A program made the position numbers and the translations under genes. A stretch of 64,000 bases of DNA from Pseudomonas kielensis (GTDB lineage Bacteria; Pseudomonadota; Gammaproteobacteria; Pseudomonadales; Pseudomonadaceae): positions 124,001 to 188,000 of the forward strand of contig NZ_JACMYG010000001.1 of NCBI RefSeq assembly GCF_014236655.1, written 5' to 3'. Below are positions 37,053 to 46,305 of this stretch, piece by piece. Within the stretch, counting starts at the first letter, position 1. Every line of letters starts with the position of its first letter. The notes under the pieces were generated by a model. The model worked only from the letters and a program-made list of their open reading frames with translations. It was not told where the DNA came from and did no database searches.

Positions 37053-40000
37053 CTACAGCTCGTCACGGTGAAAACTGACGGGCGCCAGCGGAACCTGTTG
37101 CCGATCAGTCTTCCAGTTATGGCCCAGGCGTCCAGTCTGATTCCAGTAGTGGGCGGCTGTCAGCACCCGCAGCTCACCGATGTCGGCCAGTTGCGAGATG
37201 AAATCCGCGGTAGACAGTCGGGTGATCCACTGACCGCCCACACGCTCGGCTTGTTTGGTCCGCAGCAAGGCTTGCTCTGCCTGGGTGTACTGCGGCACAT
37301 ACTTGATCAAGGCACCATGGGGCGTTGAGTAGTAGTACGAACTGATCGGGAAGCCTTTGCTCTTCAGGCTGTGAGTGTGCAGATACACCAGCCAAGGCGA
37401 GGCAAAGTTGGCATAGACCTGGTCAGCATCGACCGCCAGCGTGCTGGTTCCCGACAGATACAGTTGGTGGCTGGCAATCAACTCATAGTCCGCAGGAAAG
37501 ATCGGCGCCTTGTTCTTCTGGGTCGTGACGGGGTCGCCTGAGGTCTGGAAAATACGATCAAGCGCCTGGTTGGAGTCGTCCCGGCGCGCCAGCGGCTCCA
37601 GTGCACAGAAGCAATGCGTGTCCTTTTGACGCAATATCGCGCTCTCATAAGTGGTGACCTGTTCATAGGCGCTTCCCGCCCGGCGCTGGATGTAGCGAGC
37701 CGCATCGTCGGGATGCTGGAATATCGGCCCCATTGCCAATTTCGGCATCCACGACCACAGATCCTGCTCGCTCATGCCGGCTTTATACGGCTGCCAATCC
37801 CGCGACAGGAACCCGATCCCCCAGTAAGCACTTGGCACCATGACTTGCAGGCGCCCGGCCTTTCTCATGTTTCCAATGTAAGCCGCCAGATTGAAGGTGC
37901 CGTCCAGTACGTCGCGCCAATCGGCGCTCGCCTGTGCCAGGGTCGCGAACGGCTGATGCTTGAGTGCCAACTGAGCAGCCTCGTCCGGTGGCTCGATCGG
38001 GTCGTAGTAATCCCCCTCAAAGCGCAACAGCGCTCCGTCACTGCACGATAAGTAGAGCGGTAACCGGCCCTGCGTCGTTTGCGTCTGCAAAAGCGCCCGG
38101 TGCACGTCCATCGGCGAAAAAAAGTGCCGATAGTCCTCATCCGGCAGCACATCCGGCGCTTGCGCGGCGCGCAGGTACAGGCTGTCGACGACGTAGCCCT
38201 GGGGCAACTGTCCATCGGGGAAAACCTGGTCATACGTCAGTGTCGAACCCGGGATCGGGATCGGCACAGTGGCAATGAATCGGTTGTGCCTGCGATCGCG
38301 CAGAATGTAACCGAAACTCAGCGCCGCACGATCTGCTGCCAGCTCATGGGCATGACGCGCCGCGGCAACACTGTCAGCAAATACGGGGCTGTAGCTCGGC
38401 TCACTGCGCGGCAGACCGAGCGCCGTGCCGAGACTCATTGGGCGCTCCAGGCTGAACTCGGTCACTAAACGCGGCGCCCCCCAAACAGCGCTACCCGCCA
38501 CCACATACAGAAAGCCGTTTTTAGCCAGCGAATCCACCCACACCGACGGTTTCAGGTCTCCCTCGTGGATACGTTTTTTTATCCAGGCTGCGTCCAGGTC
38601 ATGGGGCAGGCTGCCGAAGTCGCTCAAGGCATTGGCAAGATCGGCTCGCACTCTATTCCATGTCCCGTTGCGGTAACGAATCACCGAGCCGTCGGGCCCG
38701 AACAGGTATTCGTCCATCATCCGCGTCTCCCGCCCGAATGCGGTCAGGACCGATTTCACGGACAACATGTTGAGATACAGCTGCTTTTGCGACCCAGACA
38801 AGAGCACCGGAACCTCCCGGGCATGGCGCGAGCGATAGCGGCCCACGAGGGTGCATCCTGCGGGAAACAGCCCCGCGCCCACACTTTCATCCGGGAAGAT
38901 CCATTTCACATCGAAGTCTTCTTCGGGCGTGATCACAGGCTCGGTCGCAACGAACAAACCATCGGAGCGCTTCAGGATCAACCCGCCGTAGATGCTGTCA
39001 GTGGTGGGAGGGAGCTGCGCGCGAGCATAGAGCGCCGCATCATCCTGGGTCGGAAAAACCGGCCCTAAAAGGCGACGCTCGATGTTCTGGGCAGGCGTCC
39101 ATTGTGGGTTGACCACGCCTTTTCTATCCCAGCACAGAGAAGTGTGCAGGACCGTCAATTCACCACTGTTCGCCACGACCCTGACAAAGCCGGTCTGGGT
39201 CAGTTTTCCATTGGTCAAGTTGGATTGGACAGCATCCAGCCCCATCTCCGGGGTGCCGTTATCGAACAACTTGGTACTCTTGCGCGCGACATACTTCAAC
39301 AATGCGCCGTCCTGCGTCGCGATGTACGTGGGAATCGACTCAGGCCCTTCGACGACCGGCGGCTTCTTGGAGTCGTACACCACCACATACAGGTCTCTGG
39401 GCACAATAAAGTGCTGGGCCAACCAGAGGCGAGCAGGCCGCTGTGTCTGCATCACCCGCTGGCGCGAATAGAAATAGGAATGGCGCCGGAATGCCTCCGG
39501 ATACACATAGTCGATGCCTTCACCCGGCCCGGCACTGGGGAACAGGCTCCGACGAGAAAACAGTTTGTCGCGAACCCCCTCGACCGCAACCAATTCCGAC
39601 GCAATGTACTCGTGCTTGCCTTGTTGCTTGAGGATGAAACCGAACCAGGTCCGCTCCGTATCATGCTGCCCAGCCCCTCGTGAGAAGCGATCCTGCGCCG
39701 CTTCGTCCGCCGACGAAAAAACCGCGCCGAAGGCCACCTGTTTCGGCACCGGCCTTGCGCCCTGTTCCGGGTGGGGTGTCCAGTCCTTGGTCACTTGGCC
39801 CCGGTACCCCCAAAGCCCATTGTCGACCAGGGTCTGCAACTTTCCTGCGCTCGCCACTGCCCGTACAAACTCGACAGGCGCGATGCTGCCATCGGCAAGC
39901 CCCAGCGCCAGTGGTCCCGGGTGACTCACGGTGCCCAAGCGCATCAGCAACTGCTGCCAGCCGCGGGAATCGGACTCGAACCACAACAGACTGTCGTCGC

Positions 40001-40424
40001 TGCCTGACAGATAGGCCGGAACGCCTTGCGCGACCACATGGAACAACTCGTGAACCTTGAACATCTGCAAGCTGACGCTGGCGTCTGTGCGCGTCCACCC
40101 CAAGCGCTGCACCCGATCGACATCCAGCGTCGAGAGCGCCCGGTGTGAGTAAAACACGCTATGGAGCTGGTGGTTCACCGGGTAGATTGCCCGGCCTTGG
40201 GCGTCTGCCGGGAACAGGGGGGGCGCTTCGAGCGCATCGGTGCCGGCGTCGACCGGTTCAGTCACGACGAACCGCTGGTTGCTGCGCTGGAAGATCACTG
40301 CAACAAACTCGCGGTCACGCCGCTTGCCGACCTGTTCATGAGCATGCCGCGCCGCGTCATCCGCCGACAAAAACTCACGGCTCATGCGCACAACGGCAGC
40401 GCTCGGCTTATCTCTCTCATCCAT
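37053..40424 (-). CDS. Five-repeat protein of unknown function
   Basis: A 1123-residue protein from ATG 40424 (MDERDKPSAAVV), chosen because GGAG lies 7 bases upstream; the frame is open to 40685. It consists of five tandem units of about 220 residues (near 17-222, 231-447, 450-660, 676-880, 898-1110). Each has box A (ADDAA... then GFIL / FVATEPV-like), box B (YLS.DGALLKY-like) and box C (G.L.VL....WG..G....W.P-like). Box A resembles DUF4329 domains found at Rhs toxin ends, but I am not sure of that. No signal peptide or membrane segment. It stands alone between an exported protein gene and the urea operon. Function unknown; a large binding or cell-surface/effector role is possible. Confidence 0.75.
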   Translation of the reverse strand: MDERDKPSAAVVRMSREFLSADDAARHAHEQVGKRRDREFVAVIFQRSNQRFVVTEPVDAGTDALEAPPLFPADAQGRAIYPVNHQLHSVFYSHRALSTLDVDRVQRLGWTRTDASVSLQMFKVHELFHVVAQGVPAYLSGSDDSLLWFESDSRGWQQLLMRLGTVSHPGPLALGLADGSIAPVEFVRAVASAGKLQTLVDNGLWGYRGQVTKDWTPHPEQGARPVPKQVAFGAVFSSADEAAQDRFSRGAGQHDTERTWFGFILKQQGKHEYIASELVAVEGVRDKLFSRRSLFPSAGPGEGIDYVYPEAFRRHSYFYSRQRVMQTQRPARLWLAQHFIVPRDLYVVVYDSKKPPVVEGPESIPTYIATQDGALLKYVARKSTKLFDNGTPEMGLDAVQSNLTNGKLTQTGFVRVVANSGELTVLHTSLCWDRKGVVNPQWTPAQNIERRLLGPVFPTQDDAALYARAQLPPTTDSIYGGLILKRSDGLFVATEPVITPEEDFDVKWIFPDESVGAGLFPAGCTLVGRYRSRHAREVPVLLSGSQKQLYLNMLSVKSVLTAFGRETRMMDEYLFGPDGSVIRYRNGTWNRVRADLANALSDFGSLPHDLDAAWIKKRIHEGDLKPSVWVDSLAKNGFLYVVAGSAVWGAPRLVTEFSLERPMSLGTALGLPRSEPSYSPVFADSVAAARHAHELAADRAALSFGYILRDRRHNRFIATVPIPIPGSTLTYDQVFPDGQLPQGYVVDSLYLRAAQAPDVLPDEDYRHFFSPMDVHRALLQTQTTQGRLPLYLSCSDGALLRFEGDYYDPIEPPDEAAQLALKHQPFATLAQASADWRDVLDGTFNLAAYIGNMRKAGRLQVMVPSAYWGIGFLSRDWQPYKAGMSEQDLWSWMPKLAMGPIFQHPDDAARYIQRRAGSAYEQVTTYESAILRQKDTHCFCALEPLARRDDSNQALDRIFQTSGDPVTTQKNKAPIFPADYELIASHQLYLSGTSTLAVDADQVYANFASPWLVYLHTHSLKSKGFPISSYYYSTPHGALIKYVPQYTQAEQALLRTKQAERVGGQWITRLSTADFISQLADIGELRVLTAAHYWNQTGRLGHNWKTDRQQVPLAPVSFHRDEL

Positions 40425-40625
40425 GAAAAAACTCCAACCTGTTGATGGCCTGTAATGAGCCATCAGGTTATCCAGCGTCCCCGTGCCTGTGCGGTACATA
40501 CATAGGGAGCACAGGCACCACGACAGCGCATCGGCATGCCCCACACCCCGTTGCACGCCCACCCCTGGTGCGCTCGCGGATGAATCCGCCTCGGCGGCCG
40601 CATCAAACCCCGGGCTTTCGTGCTT

Positions 40626-40640
40626 AGGCACAGCCCTTGC
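40626..40640 (+). promoter_or_regulatory. Candidate sigma-54 promoter of the urt operon
   Basis: AGGCACAGCCCTTGC fits the -24/-12 consensus (TGGCAC-N5-TTGC) with one mismatch; the invariant GG and GC lie 12 bases apart. It would place the transcription start near 40652, about 46 bp before the urtA ATG. NtrC/RpoN control of urea uptake is known in related bacteria. I did not find a canonical NtrC box upstream. Confidence 0.65.
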
Positions 40641-40697
40641 TAAAGACTCTTCAGCCTTCCACCAATGCCAACCAAAAACGTTCATGGAGATCGCACA

Positions 40698-41963
40698 ATG
40701 AAGCGTCGCAGCTTGATCAAGGCTTTCACTCTTTCAGCCAGCATTGCCGCGATGGGCATGACCTGGACGGTCCAGGCCGCCGAGACCATCAAGGTTGGCA
40801 TCCTGCATTCCCTGTCCGGGACCATGGCGATCTCTGAAACCTCGCTCAAAGACATGGCGTTGATGACCATCGACGAAATCAACGCCAAGGGCGGCGTCAA
40901 TGGCAAGCTGCTGGAGCCGGTGGTGGTCGACCCGGCGTCGAACTGGCCGCTGTTCGCCGAAAAAGGCCGGCAATTGCTGACCCAGGATAAGGTCGCCGTG
41001 GTGTTCGGTTGCTGGACCTCGGTGTCGCGTAAATCGGTATTGCCCGTGTTCGAAGAGCTCAATGGCCTGCTGTTCTATCCGGTGCAATACGAAGGCGAAG
41101 AGATGTCGCCGAACGTGTTCTACACCGGTGCCGCGCCGAACCAACAGGCGATCCCCGCCGTGGAATACCTGATGAGCGAAGAAGGTGGCAGCGCCAAACG
41201 CTACTTCCTGCTGGGCACCGACTACGTCTACCCGCGCACCACCAACAAGATCCTGCGCTCGTTCCTGCACGCAAAAGGCGTGGCCGACAAGGACATCGAA
41301 GAGGTCTACACACCGTTCGGCCACAGCGATTACCAGACCATCGTCGCCAACATCAAGAAGTTCTCGGCCGGCGGCAAGACCGCCGTCATCTCCACCGTCA
41401 ACGGCGACTCCAACGTGCCGTTCTACAAGGAACTGGCCAACCAGGGCCTGAAGGCCACCGACGTGCCCGTCGTCGCGTTCTCGGTGGGCGAGGAAGAACT
41501 GCGCGGCATCGACACCAAGCCACTGGTGGGCAACCTCGCGGCGTGGAACTACTTCGAGTCGGTGGATAACCCGGTGAACCAGAAGTTCGTCGCGGACTGG
41601 AAGGCCTACGCCAAGAAACACAACCTGCCGGGCGCCGACAAGGCGGTGACCAACGACCCGATGGAAGCCACCTACGTCGGCATCCACATGTGGGCGCAAG
41701 CTGCCGAGAAAGCCAAGTCCACCGACGTCGACAAGGTGCGCGAAGCCCTGGCCGGCCAGACCTTCGCCGCACCGTCGGGCTACACCCTGACCATGGACAA
41801 GACCAACCACCACCTGCACAAGCCGGTGATGATCGGCGAGATCCAGGCCGACGGTCAGTTCAACGTGGTCTGGCAGACCGAAGGGCCGATCCGCGCCGAG
41901 CCCTGGAGCCCGTTCATTGCCGGCAACGACAAGAAGCCGGATTACGCGGTCAAGAGCAACTGA
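40698..41963 (+). CDS. urtA: Urea ABC transporter substrate-binding protein
   Basis: Periplasmic urea-binding protein of 421 residues. ATG 40698 follows GGAGA by 7 bases; the open frame extends upstream but that part is not needed. The leader MKRRSLIKAFTLSASIAAMG has an RR pair and a hydrophobic core, with cleavage likely after VQA before AETIKVGILHSLSGTMA. The segments FGCWTSVSRKSVLPV, LLFYPVQYEGEE and AAPNQQAIPA are typical of UrtA. It is the first gene of the nitrogen-regulated urtABCDE operon. Confidence 0.96.
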   Translation: MKRRSLIKAFTLSASIAAMGMTWTVQAAETIKVGILHSLSGTMAISETSLKDMALMTIDEINAKGGVNGKLLEPVVVDPASNWPLFAEKGRQLLTQDKVAVVFGCWTSVSRKSVLPVFEELNGLLFYPVQYEGEEMSPNVFYTGAAPNQQAIPAVEYLMSEEGGSAKRYFLLGTDYVYPRTTNKILRSFLHAKGVADKDIEEVYTPFGHSDYQTIVANIKKFSAGGKTAVISTVNGDSNVPFYKELANQGLKATDVPVVAFSVGEEELRGIDTKPLVGNLAAWNYFESVDNPVNQKFVADWKAYAKKHNLPGADKAVTNDPMEATYVGIHMWAQAAEKAKSTDVDKVREALAGQTFAAPSGYTLTMDKTNHHLHKPVMIGEIQADGQFNVVWQTEGPIRAEPWSPFIAGNDKKPDYAVKSN

Positions 41964-41975
41964 GGCACTGAATGC

Positions 41976-42043
41976 CCCGCCGAACACACCGGTTCGGCGG
42001 GACACAAATTCCTGTGGGAGAGAGCCGCCCGGCGCTCTCCCAC
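41976..42043. repeat. Two adjacent palindromes between urtA and urtB
   Basis: CCCGCCGAAC-6-GTTCGGCGGG (41976-42001) is a perfect 10-bp stem. GTGGGAGAG-12-CTCTCCCAC (42014-42043) is a REP-type palindrome. Neither has a U-tract. Placed after the binding-protein gene they may protect urtA mRNA or dampen read-through, giving more UrtA than membrane components. Confidence 0.75.
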
Positions 42044-42068
42044 CTTGGTCTGCGCAAGGCGATACATC

Positions 42069-43571
42069 ATGCCCACTGGCCTTCACCGCTTAATCCTCCT
42101 CATCGCGCTCCTGCTGCCACTGGCCAGCCAGGCCGGCGACAGCGAAGACTTCGTCGCCGCCAATCCGGCGCAGCAAGCCAGGCTGCTCGAAGCCTGGGCC
42201 GCGCAGCCCGATCCGGCGCGCGTCGAATTGATCAATGCCTTGCAGCAAGGCGTAGTGACCGTCGACGGCCAAGCCAAGACCCTGCGCCTGAACAATCGCC
42301 TGCGGGGTCTGATCGACACCGCCGTGGCCAGCCAGCAACTGCTCGCCGCCGATCCCCGGGTGCGGCTCGGTGCGGCGCAACAACTGCAGAAAAGCGCCAA
42401 GCCGGCGCAACTGAAATTCCTCGACCAGCAACTGGCGGGCGAAACGGATGAGCAGGTTCACGCGGCCCTGAGCCTGGCCCTGGCCAACCTGCAACTGGTG
42501 GACAGCGACCCTGCCGTGCGCCTGGCTGCGGTGCGTCTGCTCGGCGAAACCGGCGACCCACTGGCCCGCACTCGCCTGGAAAACCTGCTCGAACCTGGGG
42601 TCGAAGCCGACGCCGCGGTGCTCACCGCAGCGCAGACCAGCCTCGGTCAGGTCAAACGCAAACTGCTGGTGGGCGAGTTGCTCGGCCAGGCATTCAGCGG
42701 CATGTCCCTGGGTTCGATCCTGCTGCTGGCGGCCCTGGGGCTGGCCATCACCTTCGGCCTGCTGGGGGTGATCAACATGGCCCACGGCGAAATGCTGATG
42801 CTCGGCGCCTACTCCACCTACATGGTGCAAATGCTGCTCCAGCGCTTTGCCCCCAACGCCATCGAGTTCTATCCACTCCTGGCCTTGCCGGTGGCGTTTT
42901 TCGTCACCGCCGGTATCGGCATGGCGCTGGAACGCACGGTGATCCGCCACCTCTACGGGCGCCCGCTGGAAACCCTGCTCGCCACCTGGGGCATCAGCCT
43001 GATGCTGATCCAACTGGTGCGCCTGCTGTTCGGCGCGCAGAACGTCGAGGTCGCCAACCCGGCCTGGCTCTCGGGCGGGATCCAGGTCCTGCCCAACCTG
43101 GTGCTGCCGTACAACCGTATCGTGATCATCGCCTTTGCCCTGTTTGTGGTGGTGCTCACCTGGCTGCTGCTGAACAAGACCCGCCTGGGCCTGAACGTGC
43201 GCGCCGTCACCCAGAATCGCAACATGGCCGCTTGCTGTGGCGTGCCCACCGGGCGAGTGGACATGCTCGCCTTCGGCCTCGGCTCCGGGATCGCCGGGCT
43301 CGGCGGCGTGGCGCTGAGCCAGATCGGCAACGTCGGCCCGGACCTCGGCCAGAGCTACATCATCGACTCCTTCCTGGTGGTGGTGCTCGGTGGCGTCGGC
43401 CAACTGGCCGGGAGCGTGTTCGCCGCCTTCGGCCTGGGGATCGCCAACAAGATCCTGGAGCCGCAGATCGGTGCGGTGCTGGGCAAGATCCTGATCCTCG
43501 CGCTGATCATTCTGTTCATCCAGAAACGCCCGCAAGGCCTCTTCGCACTCAAAGGACGGGTAATCGACTGA
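42069..43571 (+). CDS. urtB: Urea ABC transporter permease UrtB
   Basis: A 500-residue LivH-type permease. It starts with a signal-like segment (LHRLILLIALLLPLASQA), followed by a ~190-residue soluble alpha-helical, HEAT-like part (LGAAQQLQKSAK, VRLAAVRLLGETGDP) expected in the periplasm, which is usual for proteobacterial UrtB. The permease part begins near residue 205 (GMSLGSILLLAALGLAITFG) and includes GVINMAHGEMLMLGAY and the conserved RAVTQNRNMAACCG. ATG 42069 is chosen; an upstream TTG at 42045 is possible. Its stop overlaps urtC by 1 base. Confidence 0.95.
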   Translation: MPTGLHRLILLIALLLPLASQAGDSEDFVAANPAQQARLLEAWAAQPDPARVELINALQQGVVTVDGQAKTLRLNNRLRGLIDTAVASQQLLAADPRVRLGAAQQLQKSAKPAQLKFLDQQLAGETDEQVHAALSLALANLQLVDSDPAVRLAAVRLLGETGDPLARTRLENLLEPGVEADAAVLTAAQTSLGQVKRKLLVGELLGQAFSGMSLGSILLLAALGLAITFGLLGVINMAHGEMLMLGAYSTYMVQMLLQRFAPNAIEFYPLLALPVAFFVTAGIGMALERTVIRHLYGRPLETLLATWGISLMLIQLVRLLFGAQNVEVANPAWLSGGIQVLPNLVLPYNRIVIIAFALFVVVLTWLLLNKTRLGLNVRAVTQNRNMAACCGVPTGRVDMLAFGLGSGIAGLGGVALSQIGNVGPDLGQSYIIDSFLVVVLGGVGQLAGSVFAAFGLGIANKILEPQIGAVLGKILILALIILFIQKRPQGLFALKGRVID

Positions 43572-44650
43572 TGAACCAGCCCCTGCTCATTACCGCCACC
43601 CGCAAGGCCGGGCCCAAGGTGACGATTGTCGTCGGTACGCTGCTGGTGTTGTTGCTGCTGGCGCTACCGCTGCTGTCGCTGCTGCCCGCCGACAACGCCC
43701 TGCATGTCTCGGCCTATACCCTGACCCTGGTCGGCAAGATCCTCTGCTACGCCATCGTCGCCCTCGCCCTGGATCTGGTCTGGGGTTACGCCGGCCTGCT
43801 GTCCCTGGGCCACGGCCTGTTCTTCGCCCTCGGTGGCTACGCCATGGGCATGTACCTGATGCGCCAGGCCTCGGGGGACGGCTTGCCGGCGTTCATGACC
43901 TTCCTCTCCTGGACGGAGCTGCCGTGGTTCTGGACCGGCACCAGCAGTTTTCTCTGGACCCTGTGCCTGGTGGTGCTGGCCCCGGGTCTGCTGGCGCTGG
44001 TGTTCGGCTTCTTCGCCTTTCGCTCGCGGATCAAGGGCGTGTACTTCTCGATCATGACCCAGGCCCTGACCTTCGCCGGCATGCTCCTGTTTTTCCGCAA
44101 CGAGACCGGGTTTGGCGGCAACAACGGCTTCACCAACTTTCGCACCATCCTCGGCTTCGGCATCACCGAACCCGGCACTCGCGCGGTACTGTTCAGCGCC
44201 ACCGTGTTGTTGCTGGTGGCCAGCCTGTTCATTGGCTGGCGCCTGGCGCAGAGCAAATTCGGCCGGGTGCTGACCGCCCTGCGCGACGCGGAAAACCGCC
44301 TGATGTTCTGCGGCTACGACCCACGCGGGTTCAAGCTGTTTGTCTGGGTCTTGAGTGCGGTGCTGTGCGGCCTGGCCGGTGCGCTGTATGTGCCCCAGGT
44401 GGGCATCATCAACCCCAGCGAAATGTCCCCGACCAACTCCATCGAAGCCGCCGTCTGGGTGGCCCTGGGCGGACGCGGCACGCTGATCGGGCCACTGCTG
44501 GGCGCCGGCGTGGTCAACGGCATGAAGAGCTGGTTCACCGTGGCTTTCCCCGAATACTGGCTGTTCTTCCTCGGTGCGCTGTTCATCATCGTCACCCTGT
44601 ACCTGCCCAAAGGCGTGATCGGCCTGCTGAAAAAAAGAGGTGAACAATGA
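43571..44650 (+). CDS. urtC: Urea ABC transporter permease UrtC
   Basis: LivM-type permease of 359 residues. ATG 43571 shares a base with the urtB stop (TGATG). Features: KILCYAIVALALDLVWGYAG, LLSLGHGLFFALGGYAMG, SRIKGVYFSIMTQALTFAG and the EAA-like loop region near ALRDAENRLMFCGYDP. It pairs with UrtB to form the membrane channel. It overlaps urtD by 4 bases. Confidence 0.95.
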   Translation: MNQPLLITATRKAGPKVTIVVGTLLVLLLLALPLLSLLPADNALHVSAYTLTLVGKILCYAIVALALDLVWGYAGLLSLGHGLFFALGGYAMGMYLMRQASGDGLPAFMTFLSWTELPWFWTGTSSFLWTLCLVVLAPGLLALVFGFFAFRSRIKGVYFSIMTQALTFAGMLLFFRNETGFGGNNGFTNFRTILGFGITEPGTRAVLFSATVLLLVASLFIGWRLAQSKFGRVLTALRDAENRLMFCGYDPRGFKLFVWVLSAVLCGLAGALYVPQVGIINPSEMSPTNSIEAAVWVALGGRGTLIGPLLGAGVVNGMKSWFTVAFPEYWLFFLGALFIIVTLYLPKGVIGLLKKRGEQ

Positions 44651-45507
44651 GAGTCACTGCGACCGCCGATTTCATGCTCGAACCGATCCTGGAACCGAAC
44701 AAGGATGCCGGCAGCAGCCGCGATGCCATCGGCCTTGGACAGCGCGCCGGAAAAGGCCTGAACACCCGCCACGGCACCCTCCTCACCCTGGAGGACATCA
44801 GTGTCAGCTTCGATGGCTTCAAGGCGCTGAACAGCCTGAACCTGTACATCGGCGTTGGTGAACTGCGCTGCATCATCGGCCCCAACGGTGCCGGCAAGAC
44901 CACCCTGATGGATGTGATCACCGGCAAGACCCGGCCCAGTCACGGCAAGGCCTGGTTCGGCGAGACCCTGGACCTGACCCGGATGAGCGAAGTGCAGATT
45001 GCCCAGGCCGGGATCGGCCGCAAGTTCCAGAAACCGACAGTGTTCGAAGCCCTGAGCGTGTTCGAGAACCTCGAGCTGGCGCAAAAAACCGACAAGTCGG
45101 TATGGGCCAGTTTGCGCGCCCGGCTCAATGGCGAGCAGCGCGATCGGATCAGTGAGGTCCTGGACACCATTCGCCTGACCGCCTCGGTCAATCGCCCCGC
45201 AGGCTTGTTGTCCCACGGGCAAAAGCAGTTCCTGGAAATCGGCATGCTGCTGATGCAAGACCCGCAACTGCTGTTGCTCGATGAACCGGTGGCGGGCATG
45301 ACCGATGCCGAGACCGAGTTCACCGCCGAGCTGTTCAAGCGCCTGGCCGGTCAACATTCATTGATGGTGGTGGAACACGACATGGGCTTCGTCGGTTCGA
45401 TCGCCGACCACGTCACCGTATTGCACCAGGGCAGCGTGCTGGCCGAGGGGTCGCTGGCGCAGGTGCAGGACAACGAGCGGGTGATCGAGGTTTATCTCGG
45501 GCGCTGA
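44647..45507 (+). CDS. urtD: Urea ABC transporter ATP-binding protein UrtD
   Basis: LivG-type ATPase of 286 residues with an extra ~35-residue N-terminus. Walker A GPNGAGKTT, signature LSHGQKQFLEIGM and Walker B LLLLDEPVAGM are intact; VVEHDMGFV holds the switch histidine. The start overlaps urtC (ATGA). A shorter start at codon 10 (MLEPILEP) cannot be excluded. Confidence 0.95.
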   Translation: MRVTATADFMLEPILEPNKDAGSSRDAIGLGQRAGKGLNTRHGTLLTLEDISVSFDGFKALNSLNLYIGVGELRCIIGPNGAGKTTLMDVITGKTRPSHGKAWFGETLDLTRMSEVQIAQAGIGRKFQKPTVFEALSVFENLELAQKTDKSVWASLRARLNGEQRDRISEVLDTIRLTASVNRPAGLLSHGQKQFLEIGMLLMQDPQLLLLDEPVAGMTDAETEFTAELFKRLAGQHSLMVVEHDMGFVGSIADHVTVLHQGSVLAEGSLAQVQDNERVIEVYLGR

Positions 45508-45531
45508 ACGCAGGTGCGGATTGCTCTCTGC

Positions 45532-45551
45532 AGGAGCGAGCGCCCGCTCCT
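45532..45551. repeat. Short palindrome between urtD and urtE
   Basis: AGGAGCG and CGCTCCT with a 6-base centre in the 69-bp urtD-urtE gap. It resembles a half-size REP element. Confidence 0.6.
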
Positions 45552-45576
45552 ACAAGGAATTGAGGAGAAGTTGAAC

Positions 45577-46275
45577 ATGCTGCAAGTCGATAAATTGCAT
45601 CAGTACTACGGTGGCAGCCACATCCTGCGGGGCCTGAGCTTCGAGGTGAAGGTTGGCGAAGTCACCTGCCTGCTCGGGCGTAACGGCGTGGGCAAGACCA
45701 CCCTGCTCAAATGCCTGATGGGCCTGCTGCCAGCCAAGGAAGGTGCGGTGAACTGGGAGGGCAAGACCATCAGCGGGCTCAAACCGCACCAGCGGGTTCA
45801 CGCAGGCATCGCCTATGTTCCCCAGGGCCGGGAAATCTTCGCCCGGCTGAGCGTCGAGGAAAACCTGTTGATGGGGCTGTCGCGTTTCCCGGGCGCCGAA
45901 GCCCGGGAAGTGCCGGCCTTCATCTACGAGCTGTTCCCGGTGCTGCTGCAGATGAAGCAACGCCGTGGCGGTGACCTCTCAGGCGGCCAGCAGCAACAGT
46001 TGGCCATCGGCCGTGCGCTGGCCAGCCGGCCCCGCCTGCTGATCCTCGATGAACCCACCGAAGGCATCCAGCCCTCGGTGATCAAGGAGATCGGCGCGGT
46101 GATCAAGCAGCTCGCGGCACGCGGTGACATGGCGATCCTGCTGGTGGAGCAGTTCTACGACTTCGCCGCTGAGCTGGCCGATCAATACCTGGTGATGTCC
46201 CGGGGCGAGATCGTCCAGCAAGGTCGCGGCGAAAACATGGAAGCCGAGGGTGTACGCGGCCTGGTAACGATCTAG
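45577..46275 (+). CDS. urtE: Urea ABC transporter ATP-binding protein UrtE
   Basis: LivF-type ATPase of 232 residues from ATG 45577, preceded by TGAGGAGAAG. Walker A GRNGVGKTT, signature LSGGQQQQLAIGRAL and Walker B LLILDEPTEGIQ are complete, and LLVEQFYDFA replaces the usual H-loop context of LivF proteins. The GVGKTT and EGIQPSVI features mark UrtE rather than a general amino-acid transporter. ureD starts 30 bp downstream, so urease synthesis may share the transcript. Confidence 0.95.
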   Translation: MLQVDKLHQYYGGSHILRGLSFEVKVGEVTCLLGRNGVGKTTLLKCLMGLLPAKEGAVNWEGKTISGLKPHQRVHAGIAYVPQGREIFARLSVEENLLMGLSRFPGAEAREVPAFIYELFPVLLQMKQRRGGDLSGGQQQQLAIGRALASRPRLLILDEPTEGIQPSVIKEIGAVIKQLAARGDMAILLVEQFYDFAAELADQYLVMSRGEIVQQGRGENMEAEGVRGLVTI

Positions 46276-46305
46276 TCTCTAGCGTCCCGACGATAATCAG
46301 AAAAT

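Noticed and set aside
40551..40574. NtrC-like site (TGCAC ... GGTGC) upstream of urtA
   Set aside because: Half-sites match but the spacing is about four bases too long for the TGCAC-N7-GTGCA consensus.
40425..40685. N-terminal extension of the five-repeat protein to 40685
   Set aside because: The extra 87 residues are Cys/Gly/Ala-rich without repeat similarity, and a good ribosome site precedes ATG 40424; the region fits better as the divergent promoter.
42090..43535. 481-codon antisense frame over urtB
   Set aside because: Shadow of urtB, which is a clear permease gene.
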